Assembly: GCA_004298505.1 (NCBI GenBank) | Contig: SCRO01000069.1 | Span: 1 to 58,792, forward strand | Length of the DNA stretch: 58,792 bases | DNA from: Rhodanobacter sp. | Lineage (GTDB): Bacteria > Pseudomonadota > Gammaproteobacteria > Xanthomonadales > Rhodanobacteraceae | Direction of reading: 5' to 3' | Shown here: one piece after another, positions 1-10,964 of the stretch | Layout: every line of letters starts with the position of its first letter | Numbering within the stretch: the stretch's first letter is position 1 | Notes under the pieces: model-generated | The model's database searches: none | What the model saw: only the letters and a program-made list of their open reading frames with translations | What the model was told of the DNA's origin: nothing | Made by a program: the position numbers and the translations under genes

Positions 1-49
1 CGACCTACGCATTACGAATGCGCCGCTCTACCAACTGAGCTATTCCGGC
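1..49 (-). tRNA. tRNA-Thr(CGT), 5' part only
   Basis: Reading the minus strand from 49 gives a tRNA acceptor strand, a D-arm with the usual AGCTCAGTTGGTAGAGC, and an anticodon stem GCGCA/TGCGT closing the loop TTCGTAA. The loop centres on CGT, which decodes ACG (threonine). The gene runs off the left edge of the window, so the T-arm and 3' acceptor end are not visible. It lies about 58 bp past the ispH stop, on the same strand. Confidence 0.9.
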
Positions 50-106
50 AAAGAGCCGAGGATTCTACGGTGCGTGCCGCGGTGGCGCAAGCTCACTTGC
101 TTCGCT

Positions 107-1069
107 TCAGAAACTCGCCGAACCGGCTACGCCAAGCACCCGCAGTTCTTTTGGCAGGGCAAAGGTGATGTTTTCCGGCTCGCCATCCAGTTCGCGTACC
201 TCGCCGGCGCCCCACGACTGCAGACGGGCGATCACGTCGCGCACCAGCTTGTCGGGTGCGGATGCACCGGCAGTCAGGCCGATCCGGTTGACCCCCTCAA
301 GCCAGCTGCGCTCGATATGTTCGGCGCCGTCGATCAGGAACGAGCGCACGCCCTGCTTCTCGGCCAGTTCGCGCAGGCGGTTGGAATTGGAGCTGTTTAT
401 CGAACCGACCACCAGCATCAGATCGACCGCATCGGCGAGTCGGCGCACGGCGTCCTGGCGGTTCTGCGTGGCATAGCAGATATCGTCCTTGCGCGGCCCT
501 TCGATACCCGGAAACTTCGCGCGCAGTGCTTCGATGACCGCCTTGGTGTCGTCCACCGACAGCGTGGTCTGGGTGACATAGGACAGCCGATCGGGAGACT
601 TCGGAGCAAGCTGCACAACCGACTCCAACGACTCGACCAATAGGATCTCGCCCGGGTTGGCTGGATTCCACTGCCCCATGGTGCCCTCGACCTCCGGGTG
701 GCCGGCGTGGCCGATCAGTACCACGCTGCGCCCGATCCGGCCCAGCCGCGCCACTTCCATGTGCACCTTGGTCACCAACGGGCAGGTGGCGTCGAATACT
801 TTCAGCTGCCGCTGCCCGGCTTCTTCGCGCACCGCCTGCGACACGCCGTGCGCGCTGAAGATCACCGTGGCGCCATCCGGCACCTCGTGCAGTTCCTCGA
901 CGAACACCGCACCGTCGGCGCGCAGCTTGTCGACCACGTAGCGGTTGTGCACCACTTCATGGCGCACGTAGATCGGCGCGCCGTAGGATTCCAGCGCACG
1001 CTCGACGATCGCGATGGCGCGATCGACGCCGGCACAGAAACCGCGGGGGTTGGCAAGCAGGATGTCCAA
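107..1069 (-). CDS. ispH: 4-hydroxy-3-methylbut-2-enyl diphosphate reductase (IspH/LytB)
   Basis: IspH catalyses the last step of the MEP isoprenoid pathway, reducing HMBPP to IPP and DMAPP with a [4Fe-4S] cluster. The three cluster cysteines are visible in [21 protein letters not shown] and ICYATQNRQ, together with the family motifs HEVVHN and [11 protein letters not shown]. The frame stays open far upstream, but homology begins at [15 protein letters not shown] therefore chose the TTG at 1069, which has CGAGG a few bases upstream and gives 320 residues, the normal size. It is the last gene of the leftward ileS-lspA-ispH group and is separated from lspA by about 77 bp holding a palindromic repeat. 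Confidence 0.93.
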   Translation of the reverse strand: MDILLANPRGFCAGVDRAIAIVERALESYGAPIYVRHEVVHNRYVVDKLRADGAVFVEELHEVPDGATVIFSAHGVSQAVREEAGQRQLKVFDATCPLVTKVHMEVARLGRIGRSVVLIGHAGHPEVEGTMGQWNPANPGEILLVESLESVVQLAPKSPDRLSYVTQTTLSVDDTKAVIEALRAKFPGIEGPRKDDICYATQNRQDAVRRLADAVDLMLVVGSINSSNSNRLRELAEKQGVRSFLIDGAEHIERSWLEGVNRIGLTAGASAPDKLVRDVIARLQSWGAGEVRELDGEPENITFALPKELRVLGVAGSASF

Positions 1070-1093
1070 GACGGCCTCGACTTCGGGATTTCC

Positions 1094-1119
1094 GTAGGAG
1101 CCCGCTAGCGGGCTCCTAC
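1094..1119. repeat. REP-like perfect palindrome between lspA and ispH
   Basis: Two 13-base arms starting GTAGGAGCCCGCT are exact reverse complements with no loop. A related sequence starting TGTAGGAGCCCGC is present near 23091, after the GH39 gene. This is the usual look of a REP element. In the transcript it would fold as a hairpin just upstream of the ispH start. The next bases contain an imperfect tandem repeat of GGCAGTGATTA. Confidence 0.7.
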
Positions 1120-1146
1120 AAAAGGCAGTGATTACAAGGGCAGTGA

Positions 1147-1647
1147 TTATCGCACGTGGTCGCCGGGTTTGCCTGCGAACAGCCCGAACGCGATCAGCAT
1201 CACGGCGCCCACCGTGATGCCGCAATCGGCGAGGTTGAACACCGGGTAGCTCCACTGGCGAAAGTACACCTGGATGAAGTCCGTGACCTGCGCGGCATGC
1301 AGACGATCGATCAGGTTGCCGAGGGCACCACCGATGATGAGGGCCAACGGCAGCGCCGTGCGCCAATCGCGCCGCGGCGTGCGGCCCAGCCACACCACCA
1401 GCACCGCGCTGATCAGTACCGCGAGCACGACGAAGAACCAGCGCTGCCAACCGGAGCCACCGGCCAGGAAACTGAACGCAGCGCCGACGTTGAACGTCAG
1501 CGTCCAGTTCAGGAAACCGGGAATGACCGGATGCGGCACGCCCATCGGTTGCAGCGCGTGCACTGCCCACCACTTGCTGAGCTGGTCGAGCGCGATGACG
1601 ACGACGGAGAGCCATAGCCAGGTGAGCGCGTTGAGTTTGGACGTCAT
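1147..1647 (-). CDS. lspA: Lipoprotein signal peptidase (signal peptidase II)
   Basis: LspA is an inner-membrane aspartyl protease that cleaves the signal peptide of prolipoproteins after diacylglyceryl modification. The protein is 166 residues with four predicted membrane segments. It carries the conserved blocks [23 protein letters not shown] and FNLADCGI. The Asp of VTDFI and the Asp of FNLAD are 18 residues apart, as expected for the catalytic dyad. The start ATG at 1647 gives [10 protein letters not shown]; the frame is open upstream but crosses a repeat-rich spacer with no homology. Neighbours ileS (upstream) and ispH (downstream) are in the common order. Confidence 0.95.
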   Translation of the reverse strand: MTSKLNALTWLWLSVVVIALDQLSKWWAVHALQPMGVPHPVIPGFLNWTLTFNVGAAFSFLAGGSGWQRWFFVVLAVLISAVLVVWLGRTPRRDWRTALPLALIIGGALGNLIDRLHAAQVTDFIQVYFRQWSYPVFNLADCGITVGAVMLIAFGLFAGKPGDHVR

Positions 1648-1698
1648 GGATGTGTTCTCGTGGGCGGGGTTGTCAGTTATTGCGGGCCGTGGAGCGTG

Positions 1699-1817
1699 CC
1701 CCCCATCCGCCCTGCGGGCACCTTCCCCCGCAGGCGGGGGAAGGCATACACGGCAAGCTTGGGTGAATTCCCTTCCCCCGTGAGCGGGGGAAGGTGGCCG
1801 ACAGGCCGGATGGGGGT
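1699..1817. repeat. Long inverted repeat with nested C/G hairpins between ileS and lspA
   Basis: The outer arms CCCCCATCCG and CGGATGGGGG pair with each other. Inside are two hairpins of the CTTCCCCC / GGGGGAAGG type. A clearly related copy lies inside the ileS coding sequence at 3801-3882. It fills most of the ileS-lspA spacer and could form strong RNA structure in a co-transcript. Confidence 0.75.
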
Positions 1818-1828
1818 CGCTCTTCAAA

Positions 1829-4759
<2,931 letters not shown>

Positions 4760-4853
4760 CAGTGAGGTGGTCTTCAGGCGATATGTGGGCGGCAGCGTCG
4801 GTCGCTCTGACCGTACGAGGCGTCATGACGGGAAAGCAGCACAAAATAGCCGA

Positions 4854-5264
4854 TCAGGACGGGGCAATGAATGGGTTGCACACGCGAAGTTGCCGATCGA
4901 GCAACAGACCGTGCTGCATATCTTCGGAAAAAAGGCGGTCGCAACCGGCCAGCAGGGCGGCCGATGCAATCATCGCGGCATAGACCGACAAACCATAACG
5001 CGCGGCCAGACGCCGACCGGTATCGTGAGTCTGGAGCGTCAACGGCTCGACCGCACAGGCCGAGCGCAACCCGGCGATCAGCTCATCCGTTTCGGCCCAG
5101 GCCATGCGGAGCTTGCGCCGTGCCACATTGGTCACCTCGTTCAACACCTGCACGCTGACGACGCCGCCAGCGGCAATCACCGCTTCGGCACGATCAGCCT
5201 TGGTGACGTCTGCCGACAGCAGATAGAGCACGATGTTGCTGTCGATGAACGCCCTAGCGCTCAT
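4854..5264 (-). CDS. PIN-domain protein, putative VapC-type toxin with a substituted acidic residue
   Basis: The 136-residue protein has the PIN-domain layout: FIDSNIVLYLL (D8), LNEV (E43) and SEDMQHG (E114/D115) are typical RNase active-site acids. The third conserved acid normally sits in a DALI-type motif, but here the sequence is VYAAMIASAAL, so Ala96 replaces the expected Asp. This may weaken or abolish nuclease activity. It starts at the ATG at 5264 and overlaps the end of the AbrB-like antitoxin gene by 11 bp, the usual translational coupling. The pair is inserted between ribF and ileS, which normally sit together in this gene cluster. Confidence 0.85.
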   Translation of the reverse strand: MSARAFIDSNIVLYLLSADVTKADRAEAVIAAGGVVSVQVLNEVTNVARRKLRMAWAETDELIAGLRSACAVEPLTLQTHDTGRRLAARYGLSVYAAMIASAALLAGCDRLFSEDMQHGLLLDRQLRVCNPFIAPS

Positions 5265-5484
5265 GCGTGGCATCGCGCTCGAACACGAAACCGGCAGGCA
5301 GACGACCACGGAACTTGCGCAGTCGTTCCAGCCACTCCTGCGTACCACGCGTCCTTTTCAGCGCAAACTCACGGGCACCGGCCACGCGCACCTCGACGTC
5401 GTCGCCCTCGCGCAGCTCCAGCGCCTCGACCACCGCTGCGGGCAAGCGGATGGCCAGGCTGTTGCCCCACTTGGAAACCTGCAT
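5254..5484 (-). CDS. AbrB/MazE-family antitoxin
   Basis: A 76-residue protein starting MQVSKWGNSLAIRLPAAVVEALEL, a classical SpoVT/AbrB swapped-hairpin DNA-binding domain (residues about 1-45). A charged C-terminal tail follows that would wrap and neutralise the toxin. The start at 5484 was chosen because MQVSKWGNS is the family N-terminus and AAGGTG lies just upstream; an in-frame ATG slightly further upstream is possible. It is the first gene of a two-gene operon with the PIN protein. An inverted repeat GATATAC-N10-GTATATC lies 17-40 bp upstream and is a likely autoregulatory operator. Confidence 0.87.
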   Translation of the reverse strand: MQVSKWGNSLAIRLPAAVVEALELREGDDVEVRVAGAREFALKRTRGTQEWLERLRKFRGRLPAGFVFERDATHER

Positions 5485-5500
5485 GGCACACCTTTGCATG

Positions 5501-5524
5501 GATATACATTGAGCGACGTATATC
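5501..5524 (-). promoter_or_regulatory. Inverted repeat, likely operator of the toxin-antitoxin pair
   Basis: GATATAC and GTATATC form perfect 7-bp arms separated by 10 bp, directly upstream of the antitoxin start. AbrB-type antitoxins usually repress their own promoter through such AT-rich palindromes. The AT content stands out from the surrounding GC-rich DNA. The role is inferred from position. Confidence 0.6.
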
Positions 5525-5555
5525 ATAATAACCGCGCTATCGTGGAGTCAATGCG

Positions 5556-6509
5556 CTACGCGTCGGTCAGCCGCGGATTCATGCCCAGCACCTCGCGCGC
5601 CATGCCCGCATCCAGCGCCATCTGCGCCTTCAGCTGCTCCAGCCCGACGAATTTCTGTTCGTCGCGCAGCTTGGCCACGAATTCCACCGCCATACGCTGA
5701 CCGTACAGGTCGCCCTGGAAATCGAACAGGTGGACTTCCAGCAGCGGCTGGCTCACCTGGTTCACGGTCGGGCGCACGCCCAGGCTGGCCACACCAGGCC
5801 AGCTGCATGCGCTTTCGCCCAGCCCCACGCGCACCGCAAAGATTCCCTGCACCGGGCTGACCCGCTTGTGCAAATGGATATTTGCCGTGGGATAGCCCAG
5901 CGTGCGGCCGAGCTGGTTGCCGAACTGCACCTTGCCATCGATCACGAAGGGCCGCCCGAGTAGCGGCGTGGCTCCGGCAAACTCGCCCGTGGTCAGCAGT
6001 GCGCGCACACGGCTGGCGGACACGCGCGCACCTTGCAACTGGATCTCCGGCATCGTGCAGGCATTGAAGCCCAGCTCCGCGCCCATCCGCCGCAGCAGCG
6101 CCACGTCACCGGCGCGCTTGTGGCCGAAGCGGAAATCGCCGCCAACCCAGACCTCCCGCGCCGCCAGCCGCTGCACCAGCACACGCCGCACGAAGTCTTC
6201 GGCGGACATCAGGGTCAACGCCCGGTTGAAGCGCAGCAGCAGCGCGTGTTCCATGCCGGCGGCGGCAAAGCCGCGCAGCTTGTCGCGCACGCTGGACAGG
6301 CGCGGCAGCGGCTGGGGCGAGAAGAATGCACGCGGCAACGGCTCGAAACTCACCACGATCGGGCTGCACTGCAGCGCCTGCGCACGCTCACCCACCTGTG
6401 CCAGCAAGGCCTGGTGGCCGCGATGCAGGCCATCGAACGCGCCGACCGCGATCACGCTGCCGCGCGGCGCCAGGCAGGGGCCGGCGACATCCCTGGAAAG
6501 TCTCATCAT
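5556..6509 (-). CDS. ribF: Bifunctional riboflavin kinase / FMN adenylyltransferase
   Basis: RibF phosphorylates riboflavin to FMN and adenylates FMN to FAD. The N-terminal nucleotidyltransferase part has VGAFDGLHRGHQALL and VGGDFRFGHKRAGD. The C-terminal flavokinase part has LGRTLGYPTANI and GVRPTV. There are two adjacent ATG codons at 6509 and 6506; I give the upstream one (317 residues), and either is possible. No strong Shine-Dalgarno is visible. A TATACT hexamer sits about 10 bases upstream, so transcription may start very close. The gene lies between murJ (upstream) and the toxin-antitoxin pair, with ileS beyond. Confidence 0.94.
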   Translation of the reverse strand: MMRLSRDVAGPCLAPRGSVIAVGAFDGLHRGHQALLAQVGERAQALQCSPIVVSFEPLPRAFFSPQPLPRLSSVRDKLRGFAAAGMEHALLLRFNRALTLMSAEDFVRRVLVQRLAAREVWVGGDFRFGHKRAGDVALLRRMGAELGFNACTMPEIQLQGARVSASRVRALLTTGEFAGATPLLGRPFVIDGKVQFGNQLGRTLGYPTANIHLHKRVSPVQGIFAVRVGLGESACSWPGVASLGVRPTVNQVSQPLLEVHLFDFQGDLYGQRMAVEFVAKLRDEQKFVGLEQLKAQMALDAGMAREVLGMNPRLTDA

Positions 6510-6559
6510 CACGCAAGTATAACGGGCAAGCGGCCGGCCCAAGTCAGCTTGCACCGCCA

Positions 6560-8167
6560 TCAATTGCCGCGCAGATCGCGCAGCCGCAGGCCGCTGGCAA
6601 ACAACGCGGTGACGTAACTCAGGCCACCGGCCAGCACCAGCACCGCCAGACGCCAGACCCGGGTGACGATCGGCATCCCCGACCAGTGCGGCCACCACCA
6701 GCGACCGGCAACCAGCACCAGGACCATCACGCTGCAGGCCAGCATCAGCTGCAACCAAAGTCGTGCCCAGCCCGGCTGGCGCTGATAAACCCCAGCGCGT
6801 TTCAGCCAGTACCAAAGCAGCAGAAAATTGACATAGCTGGACAATGCGCTGGCGATCGCCAGCCCCAGGTGCAGGCCCGGCACCTGGGCCATGCCCTCCA
6901 GCCAACCCTGCTGCTGCAGCGCAGGCGGCGCCCACAGCTCAAACAACAGCACGATGAACACTCCGTTGAATGCCATGCTGGCAACCATCGCGATCACGCC
7001 CGCGCGCACCGGCGTCCTGGTGTCCTGCCGCGCATAGAACGCCGGCAGCAACACCTTGACCAGCGCATACGCGGGCAGACCGCAGCACAGCGCGAGGATC
7101 GACAACGTCGACATATGCGTGTCGAACGCGCTGAAGCGCCCATGCTGGAACAACGTGGCCACGATCGGCCCGGCCAGCAGCAGCAACGCCAGCATCGCTG
7201 GCAGCGCGATCAGCCAGGTGATGCGCAAGCCCCAATCCAGGGCCCGCGAAAAGCCCGCATGATCCGTGCCCACATGATGGCGCGACAGCGACGGCAGGAT
7301 CACCGTGCCCAACGCCACCCCGAATACGCCCAGCGGCAATTCGAGGAAGCGCGTCGACAGCGAGAACCAGCTTTGCGAGCCGGTCACCAGCAACGACAGG
7401 ATCACGGTATCGAGCAGCAGGTTGACCTGCATCACCGACGAACCGAACAAGGTCGGCACCATCAGTCGCAGGATGCGGCGCACCTGCGGCTGCCGCCAGC
7501 CCCAGCGCGGCCATACCAGCAGCCCGATCCGGTGCAAGGCCGGCAGCAGGAACGCCAGTTGCAGCACGCCCGCCAGCAGCACGGCCCAACCCATCGCCAT
7601 GATCGGAACCTGCAGCCGCGGCGCCAGCCACAACGCACCGGCAATCATGCACAGGTTGAGGATCACCGGCGCCAGCGCCGGCAGCGCAAAGCGATGGAAG
7701 CTGTTCAGCGCACCAGACGCCAGCGCAGTCAGCGAGACGAACAGCAGGAACGGGAAGGTCAACCGCAGCAAGTCGATCGTGAGGTCGAACTTGTGCGGTT
7801 GATCCAGTGCGCCAGGCTCGAACACGGTGGCCAGCTGCGGCGCAAAGATCAGCCCCAGCGCGGTGACCACCAGCAGCACCGCACCGAGGGTGCCCGCAAC
7901 GCGCGACATCAGCCGCTGCAGATCTTCGTGCGTGCCGGTTTGCTTGACCTCGGTGAACACCGGCACGAACGCGGTGGTGAACGACCCCTCGGCAAACAGC
8001 CTGCGCATGAAGTTGGGGATGCGAAACGCCACCCAGAACGCATCGGTGGCACCGGTAGCGCCGAACACGATGTTGATCGACATGTCGCGAACCAGCCCCA
8101 GCACGCGCGAAACCATCGTCATGCTGCTGAACGAGAGCAGCCCGCGAAACATGCTGGGAGACTTCAT
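6560..8167 (-). CDS. murJ: Lipid II flippase MurJ
   Basis: MurJ is an integral inner-membrane MOP-superfamily protein that flips lipid II to the periplasm for peptidoglycan synthesis. The 535-residue protein has about 14 hydrophobic segments. Its N-terminus has the characteristic block SMTMVSRVLGLVRDM, then FGATGATDAFWVAFRIPN and LFAEGSFTTAFVPVF, which are diagnostic for the family. The start ATG at 8167 (MKSPSMFRGLLSF) has AAGGT about 12 bases upstream; the longer upstream frame has no homology. It is divergent from rpsT, the usual arrangement in many gammaproteobacteria, and is followed by ribF. Confidence 0.95.
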   Translation of the reverse strand: MKSPSMFRGLLSFSSMTMVSRVLGLVRDMSINIVFGATGATDAFWVAFRIPNFMRRLFAEGSFTTAFVPVFTEVKQTGTHEDLQRLMSRVAGTLGAVLLVVTALGLIFAPQLATVFEPGALDQPHKFDLTIDLLRLTFPFLLFVSLTALASGALNSFHRFALPALAPVILNLCMIAGALWLAPRLQVPIMAMGWAVLLAGVLQLAFLLPALHRIGLLVWPRWGWRQPQVRRILRLMVPTLFGSSVMQVNLLLDTVILSLLVTGSQSWFSLSTRFLELPLGVFGVALGTVILPSLSRHHVGTDHAGFSRALDWGLRITWLIALPAMLALLLLAGPIVATLFQHGRFSAFDTHMSTLSILALCCGLPAYALVKVLLPAFYARQDTRTPVRAGVIAMVASMAFNGVFIVLLFELWAPPALQQQGWLEGMAQVPGLHLGLAIASALSSYVNFLLLWYWLKRAGVYQRQPGWARLWLQLMLACSVMVLVLVAGRWWWPHWSGMPIVTRVWRLAVLVLAGGLSYVTALFASGLRLRDLRGN

Positions 8168-8326
8168 CGGGGACTGGTTACCTTGGCGGCCGCTGATCGA
8201 GGACGGGGCATAGTTTGACAGCGGCTGCCGGCCAGGGGACAGCCCGCGCTGTGGCAGAATGCGGACGGCGCGGTTGCCGCCACCCAGCATCTGCCATGGA
8301 AGCGCCGTTGATCACCCGCTGAATGA

Positions 8327-8355
8327 TTGACGCGGCAGCGAATCGACCGCATAAT
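8327..8355 (+). promoter_or_regulatory. Sigma-70 type promoter of rpsT
   Basis: A TTGACG -35 box (8327-8332) and a CATAAT -10 box (8350-8355) are separated by exactly 17 bp. They lie 45 bp upstream of the rpsT start codon, in the murJ-rpsT divergent spacer. Confidence 0.75.
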
Positions 8356-8399
8356 TGGCGTCTTTTTCCAACCACACCACTGCATTCCGGAGTTCTACC

Positions 8400-8663
8400 T
8401 TGGCCAACATCAAGTCCGCGAAGAAGCGCGCGCGCCAGTCCGAACAGCGCCGCCTGCGCAACATCAGCGCACGTTCCATGGTCCGCACCGCCCTGAAAAA
8501 GGTCGTCAAGGCCATTGAGGCCAAGGACAAGGCAGCGGCCGTTGCCGCGTTCACCGTCGCGCAGCCGGTGATGGACCGCTACGCCGCCCGCGGCCTGATC
8601 CACAAGAACAAGGCTGCCCGCCACAAGAGCCGCCTCAACGCGAAGATCCACGAACTGGCATAA
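8400..8663 (+). CDS. rpsT: 30S ribosomal protein S20
   Basis: S20 binds 16S rRNA early in 30S assembly. The 87-residue basic protein begins [14 protein letters not shown] after the initiator and ends [19 protein letters not shown], both signature regions. The homology begins exactly at a TTG at 8400, preceded by GGAG at a good distance, so the start is TTG rather than the in-frame ATG upstream. E. coli rpsT also uses UUG, where it is linked to autogenous control. The gene is monocistronic, with its own promoter upstream and a rho-independent terminator 27 bp downstream. Confidence 0.97.
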   Translation: MANIKSAKKRARQSEQRRLRNISARSMVRTALKKVVKAIEAKDKAAAVAAFTVAQPVMDRYAARGLIHKNKAARHKSRLNAKIHELA

Positions 8664-8689
8664 GCCGGTCGCACACTCCGGGTTGAAAC

Positions 8690-8715
8690 AAAAAGCCGGC
8701 GCAAGCCGGCTTTTT
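8690..8715 (+). terminator. Rho-independent terminator after rpsT, probably bidirectional
   Basis: AAAAA-GCCGGC-GCAA-GCCGGC-TTTTT is a perfect stem with a GNNA-like loop flanked by A and T runs. Because both flanks are homopolymeric it can also terminate the leftward feo transcript, whose last gene ends at 8830. Confidence 0.92.
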
Positions 8716-8829
8716 CGTGTCCGTGCCTGACCTCATTATGTGTAACCTCGGAACGGGCTCGTCATGCCATAGAGTGCGCCCCGCCTGCCGCCCTTGCACA
8801 TCCCGTCGGCAGGCAGTGCCCGCCCGACG

Positions 8830-9129
8830 TCACTGCCGCGGACGGAATTCCAGTGGCATCGGCTCGACCTTGGCCTTCGCCGACGGCTTCGGCCCGCAGG
8901 CGCCGCAGGTGCTGCAACCGTCGCTGCAATTGCCGCTGGCCTCCTTCGGTTGCAGGCGTCGCCCGAACGCGCGCACCCAGGCCGGGCGTCCGGGTCGGCT
9001 GAAATGGATCGAGGCGGCGGCGAACCAGCGGTTGGTGAGCTTGGGCGCCAGCTTGCGCAACACGATCAACACGCTGGCCAGCACGATCAGCCCGACGATC
9101 ACGTATTGCACCAGCAAGCCCGTACTCAC
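8830..9129 (-). CDS. Small Cys-rich membrane protein of the feo operon
   Basis: The 99-residue protein has one N-terminal membrane segment (about residues 7-27, VQYVIVGLIVLASVLIVL). It ends in a hydrophilic tail with a cysteine cluster CSDGCSTCGAC (spacing Cx3Cx2Cx2C). Small Cys-containing membrane proteins are often encoded after feoB and are thought to aid Feo function, but the role is not established. It starts with GTG at 9129; the GTGA shares bases with the feoB stop, so translation is probably coupled. It belongs to the feoA-feoB transcript. The cysteine cluster could bind iron or an Fe-S centre, which is inference. Confidence 0.8.
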   Translation of the reverse strand: MSTGLLVQYVIVGLIVLASVLIVLRKLAPKLTNRWFAAASIHFSRPGRPAWVRAFGRRLQPKEASGNCSDGCSTCGACGPKPSAKAKVEPMPLEFRPRQ

Positions 9130-10964
9130 GTCATGGCCCTCGCTATCTGATAGACGATGAACGACGCCGCATAGGCCATCGCGAACATGTAGCCGAACGA
9201 GATCGCCACATTGCGCCACGAGTGGGTTTCGCGACGGATCACCGCCAGCGTGGACATGCACTGCGGCGCATAGGCGAACCACACCAGCAGCGACAGCGCG
9301 CTGGCCAGCGAGATCTGCCCGGCCAGTGCATGCCCGAGCCCACCGGTCGCCTGCCCGCCGACCAGGTACACCGTTGCCAGCGCGGCCACCGCCGTCTCGC
9401 GTGCAGCGAACGCCGGGATCAGCGCCAGGCTGATCTGCCAGTTGAAGCCGATTGGCCCGAAGATGTATTGCAGGCCGCGGCCGATGTAACCGGCGAAGCT
9501 GTAGTTGATCGCCGGGCCGCTCGCGCCAGCCGGCGGCGACGGGAAGGTAGAGATGAACCACATCAGCACGGTCAGTCCAAGGATCACCCCGGTCAGCCGC
9601 TTCATGAAAATCGCACCGCGCTCGTACAGGCCAATCGCGATATCGCGCACCTTCGGCAGCCGATACGACGGCAGCTCCATCAACAGCGCATGCTCGCTCT
9701 TGTCGCGACGGATGTGCTTCATCACCCAGCCCACCGCCATCGCACCGAGGATGCCCGCCAGGTACAGCGAGAACAGCACCACGCCCTGCAGATTGAACAA
9801 GCCGAACACCTTGCGCGTAGGAATGAACGCGCCGATCAGCAAGGCATATACCGGCAAGCGCGCGGAGCAGGTCATCAGCGGTGCGATCAGGATGGTGGTC
9901 AGGCGATCGCGCGGATCCTGGATGCTGCGCGTACCCATGATGCCGGGGATCGCGCAGGCAAAGCTCGACAACAGCGGAATGAACGAACGCCCGGTCAGGC
10001 CCACCGACAGCATCAACCGGTCCAGCAGGAAGGCCGCGCGCGGCAGGTAGCCCGATTCCTCCAGGGTCAGGATGAACAGGAACAGCACCAGGATCACCGG
10101 CAGGAAGCCGAACACCGCGCCCAGGCCACCGAACAGTCCATCGACAACCAGGCTGTGCAGCGGCCCGGCCGGCAGCATCACGGCGACTTGCTCGCCCAGC
10201 CAGCCGAAGCCGTCGCCGATCAGGTCGGTCATCGGCTTGCCGGCGGCATACACCGCCTGGAACACCAGGAACATCACCACGGCAAGAATCGCCAGGCCGA
10301 ACACCGGATGCAGCGCCCAGCGGTCCAGCGCGTCATCCAGCGCCGCGGTGGTGCGCGGCATGCTCACGGTGGCGGCAAGCAGTTCGCGTACCTGCGCGTG
10401 CAAGTCGGCGTGGCTGGCCGCATCCAGCGCTTGCACCGACGCCGGCGTCGGCACCTCGCCATCCACGCGCTCGATCAGGCCGCGCGCACCGCCGCGCTTC
10501 ACCGCCACCGTTTCCACCACCGGCAAACCGAGCCGCCGCTGCAACTCGAGCACGTCGATGACGATGCCGCGCTGACGCGCGGTGTCCATCATGTTCAGCG
10601 CCAGCACCACCGGCCGGCCGAGGCGCTTGACCTCCAGCACGAAGCGCAGGTGCAGGCGCAGGTTGGTGGCGTCGGCCACGCAGACGATCAGGTCCGGCAT
10701 CGCTTCGCCGGGGAAATTTCCGGCACACACATCACGCGTGATCTGTTCGTCCAGGCTGGACGCTTCGAGGCTGTAGGTACCCGGCAGGTCGAGGATCTGC
10801 AGCACGCGGCCCGAAGGCGCGGTGAAGCGGCCCTCCTTGCGCTCCACCGTGACACCAGCGTAGTTCGCCACCTTCTGCCGACCGCCGGTGAGCTGGTTAA
10901 ACAGCGCGGTCTTGCCGCAATTGGGGTTGCCGACCAGGGCGATGCGCAGGGTCGACGCACTCAT
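9126..10964 (-). CDS. feoB: Ferrous iron transporter FeoB
   Basis: FeoB is the inner-membrane Fe(II) permease with an N-terminal G-domain. The 612-residue protein has G1 GNPNCGKT at residues 12-19, the G2 region YAGVTVERKEG, G3 DLPGTYSLE and G4 NMMD. The membrane half carries the FeoB gate repeats (GRSFIPLLSSFACAIPGI and the APLMTCSARLPVY block). It starts at the ATG at 10964, which overlaps the feoA stop in an ATGA. It is shorter than the E. coli protein (773 residues), as is common in Xanthomonadales. The operon order is feoA, feoB, Cys-rich protein. Confidence 0.96.
   Translation of the reverse strand: MSASTLRIALVGNPNCGKTALFNQLTGGRQKVANYAGVTVERKEGRFTAPSGRVLQILDLPGTYSLEASSLDEQITRDVCAGNFPGEAMPDLIVCVADATNLRLHLRFVLEVKRLGRPVVLALNMMDTARQRGIVIDVLELQRRLGLPVVETVAVKRGGARGLIERVDGEVPTPASVQALDAASHADLHAQVRELLAATVSMPRTTAALDDALDRWALHPVFGLAILAVVMFLVFQAVYAAGKPMTDLIGDGFGWLGEQVAVMLPAGPLHSLVVDGLFGGLGAVFGFLPVILVLFLFILTLEESGYLPRAAFLLDRLMLSVGLTGRSFIPLLSSFACAIPGIMGTRSIQDPRDRLTTILIAPLMTCSARLPVYALLIGAFIPTRKVFGLFNLQGVVLFSLYLAGILGAMAVGWVMKHIRRDKSEHALLMELPSYRLPKVRDIAIGLYERGAIFMKRLTGVILGLTVLMWFISTFPSPPAGASGPAINYSFAGYIGRGLQYIFGPIGFNWQISLALIPAFAARETAVAALATVYLVGGQATGGLGHALAGQISLASALSLLVWFAYAPQCMSTLAVIRRETHSWRNVAISFGYMFAMAYAASFIVYQIARAMT

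Noticed and set aside
107-1615. Extended 502-codon ispH reading reaching into lspA
   Set aside because: Upstream codons are a shadow of lspA in another frame; the TTG at 1069 gives the normal protein.
1699-1817. Possible CRISPR-like array from repeated C/G hairpins
   Set aside because: Only two imperfect hairpins, no regular spacers, no cas genes; it is an inverted repeat.
6326-8218. Plus-strand open frame of 630 codons opposite murJ
   Set aside because: Extreme His/Gln/Arg content and complete antisense overlap with murJ; an artefact of codon bias.
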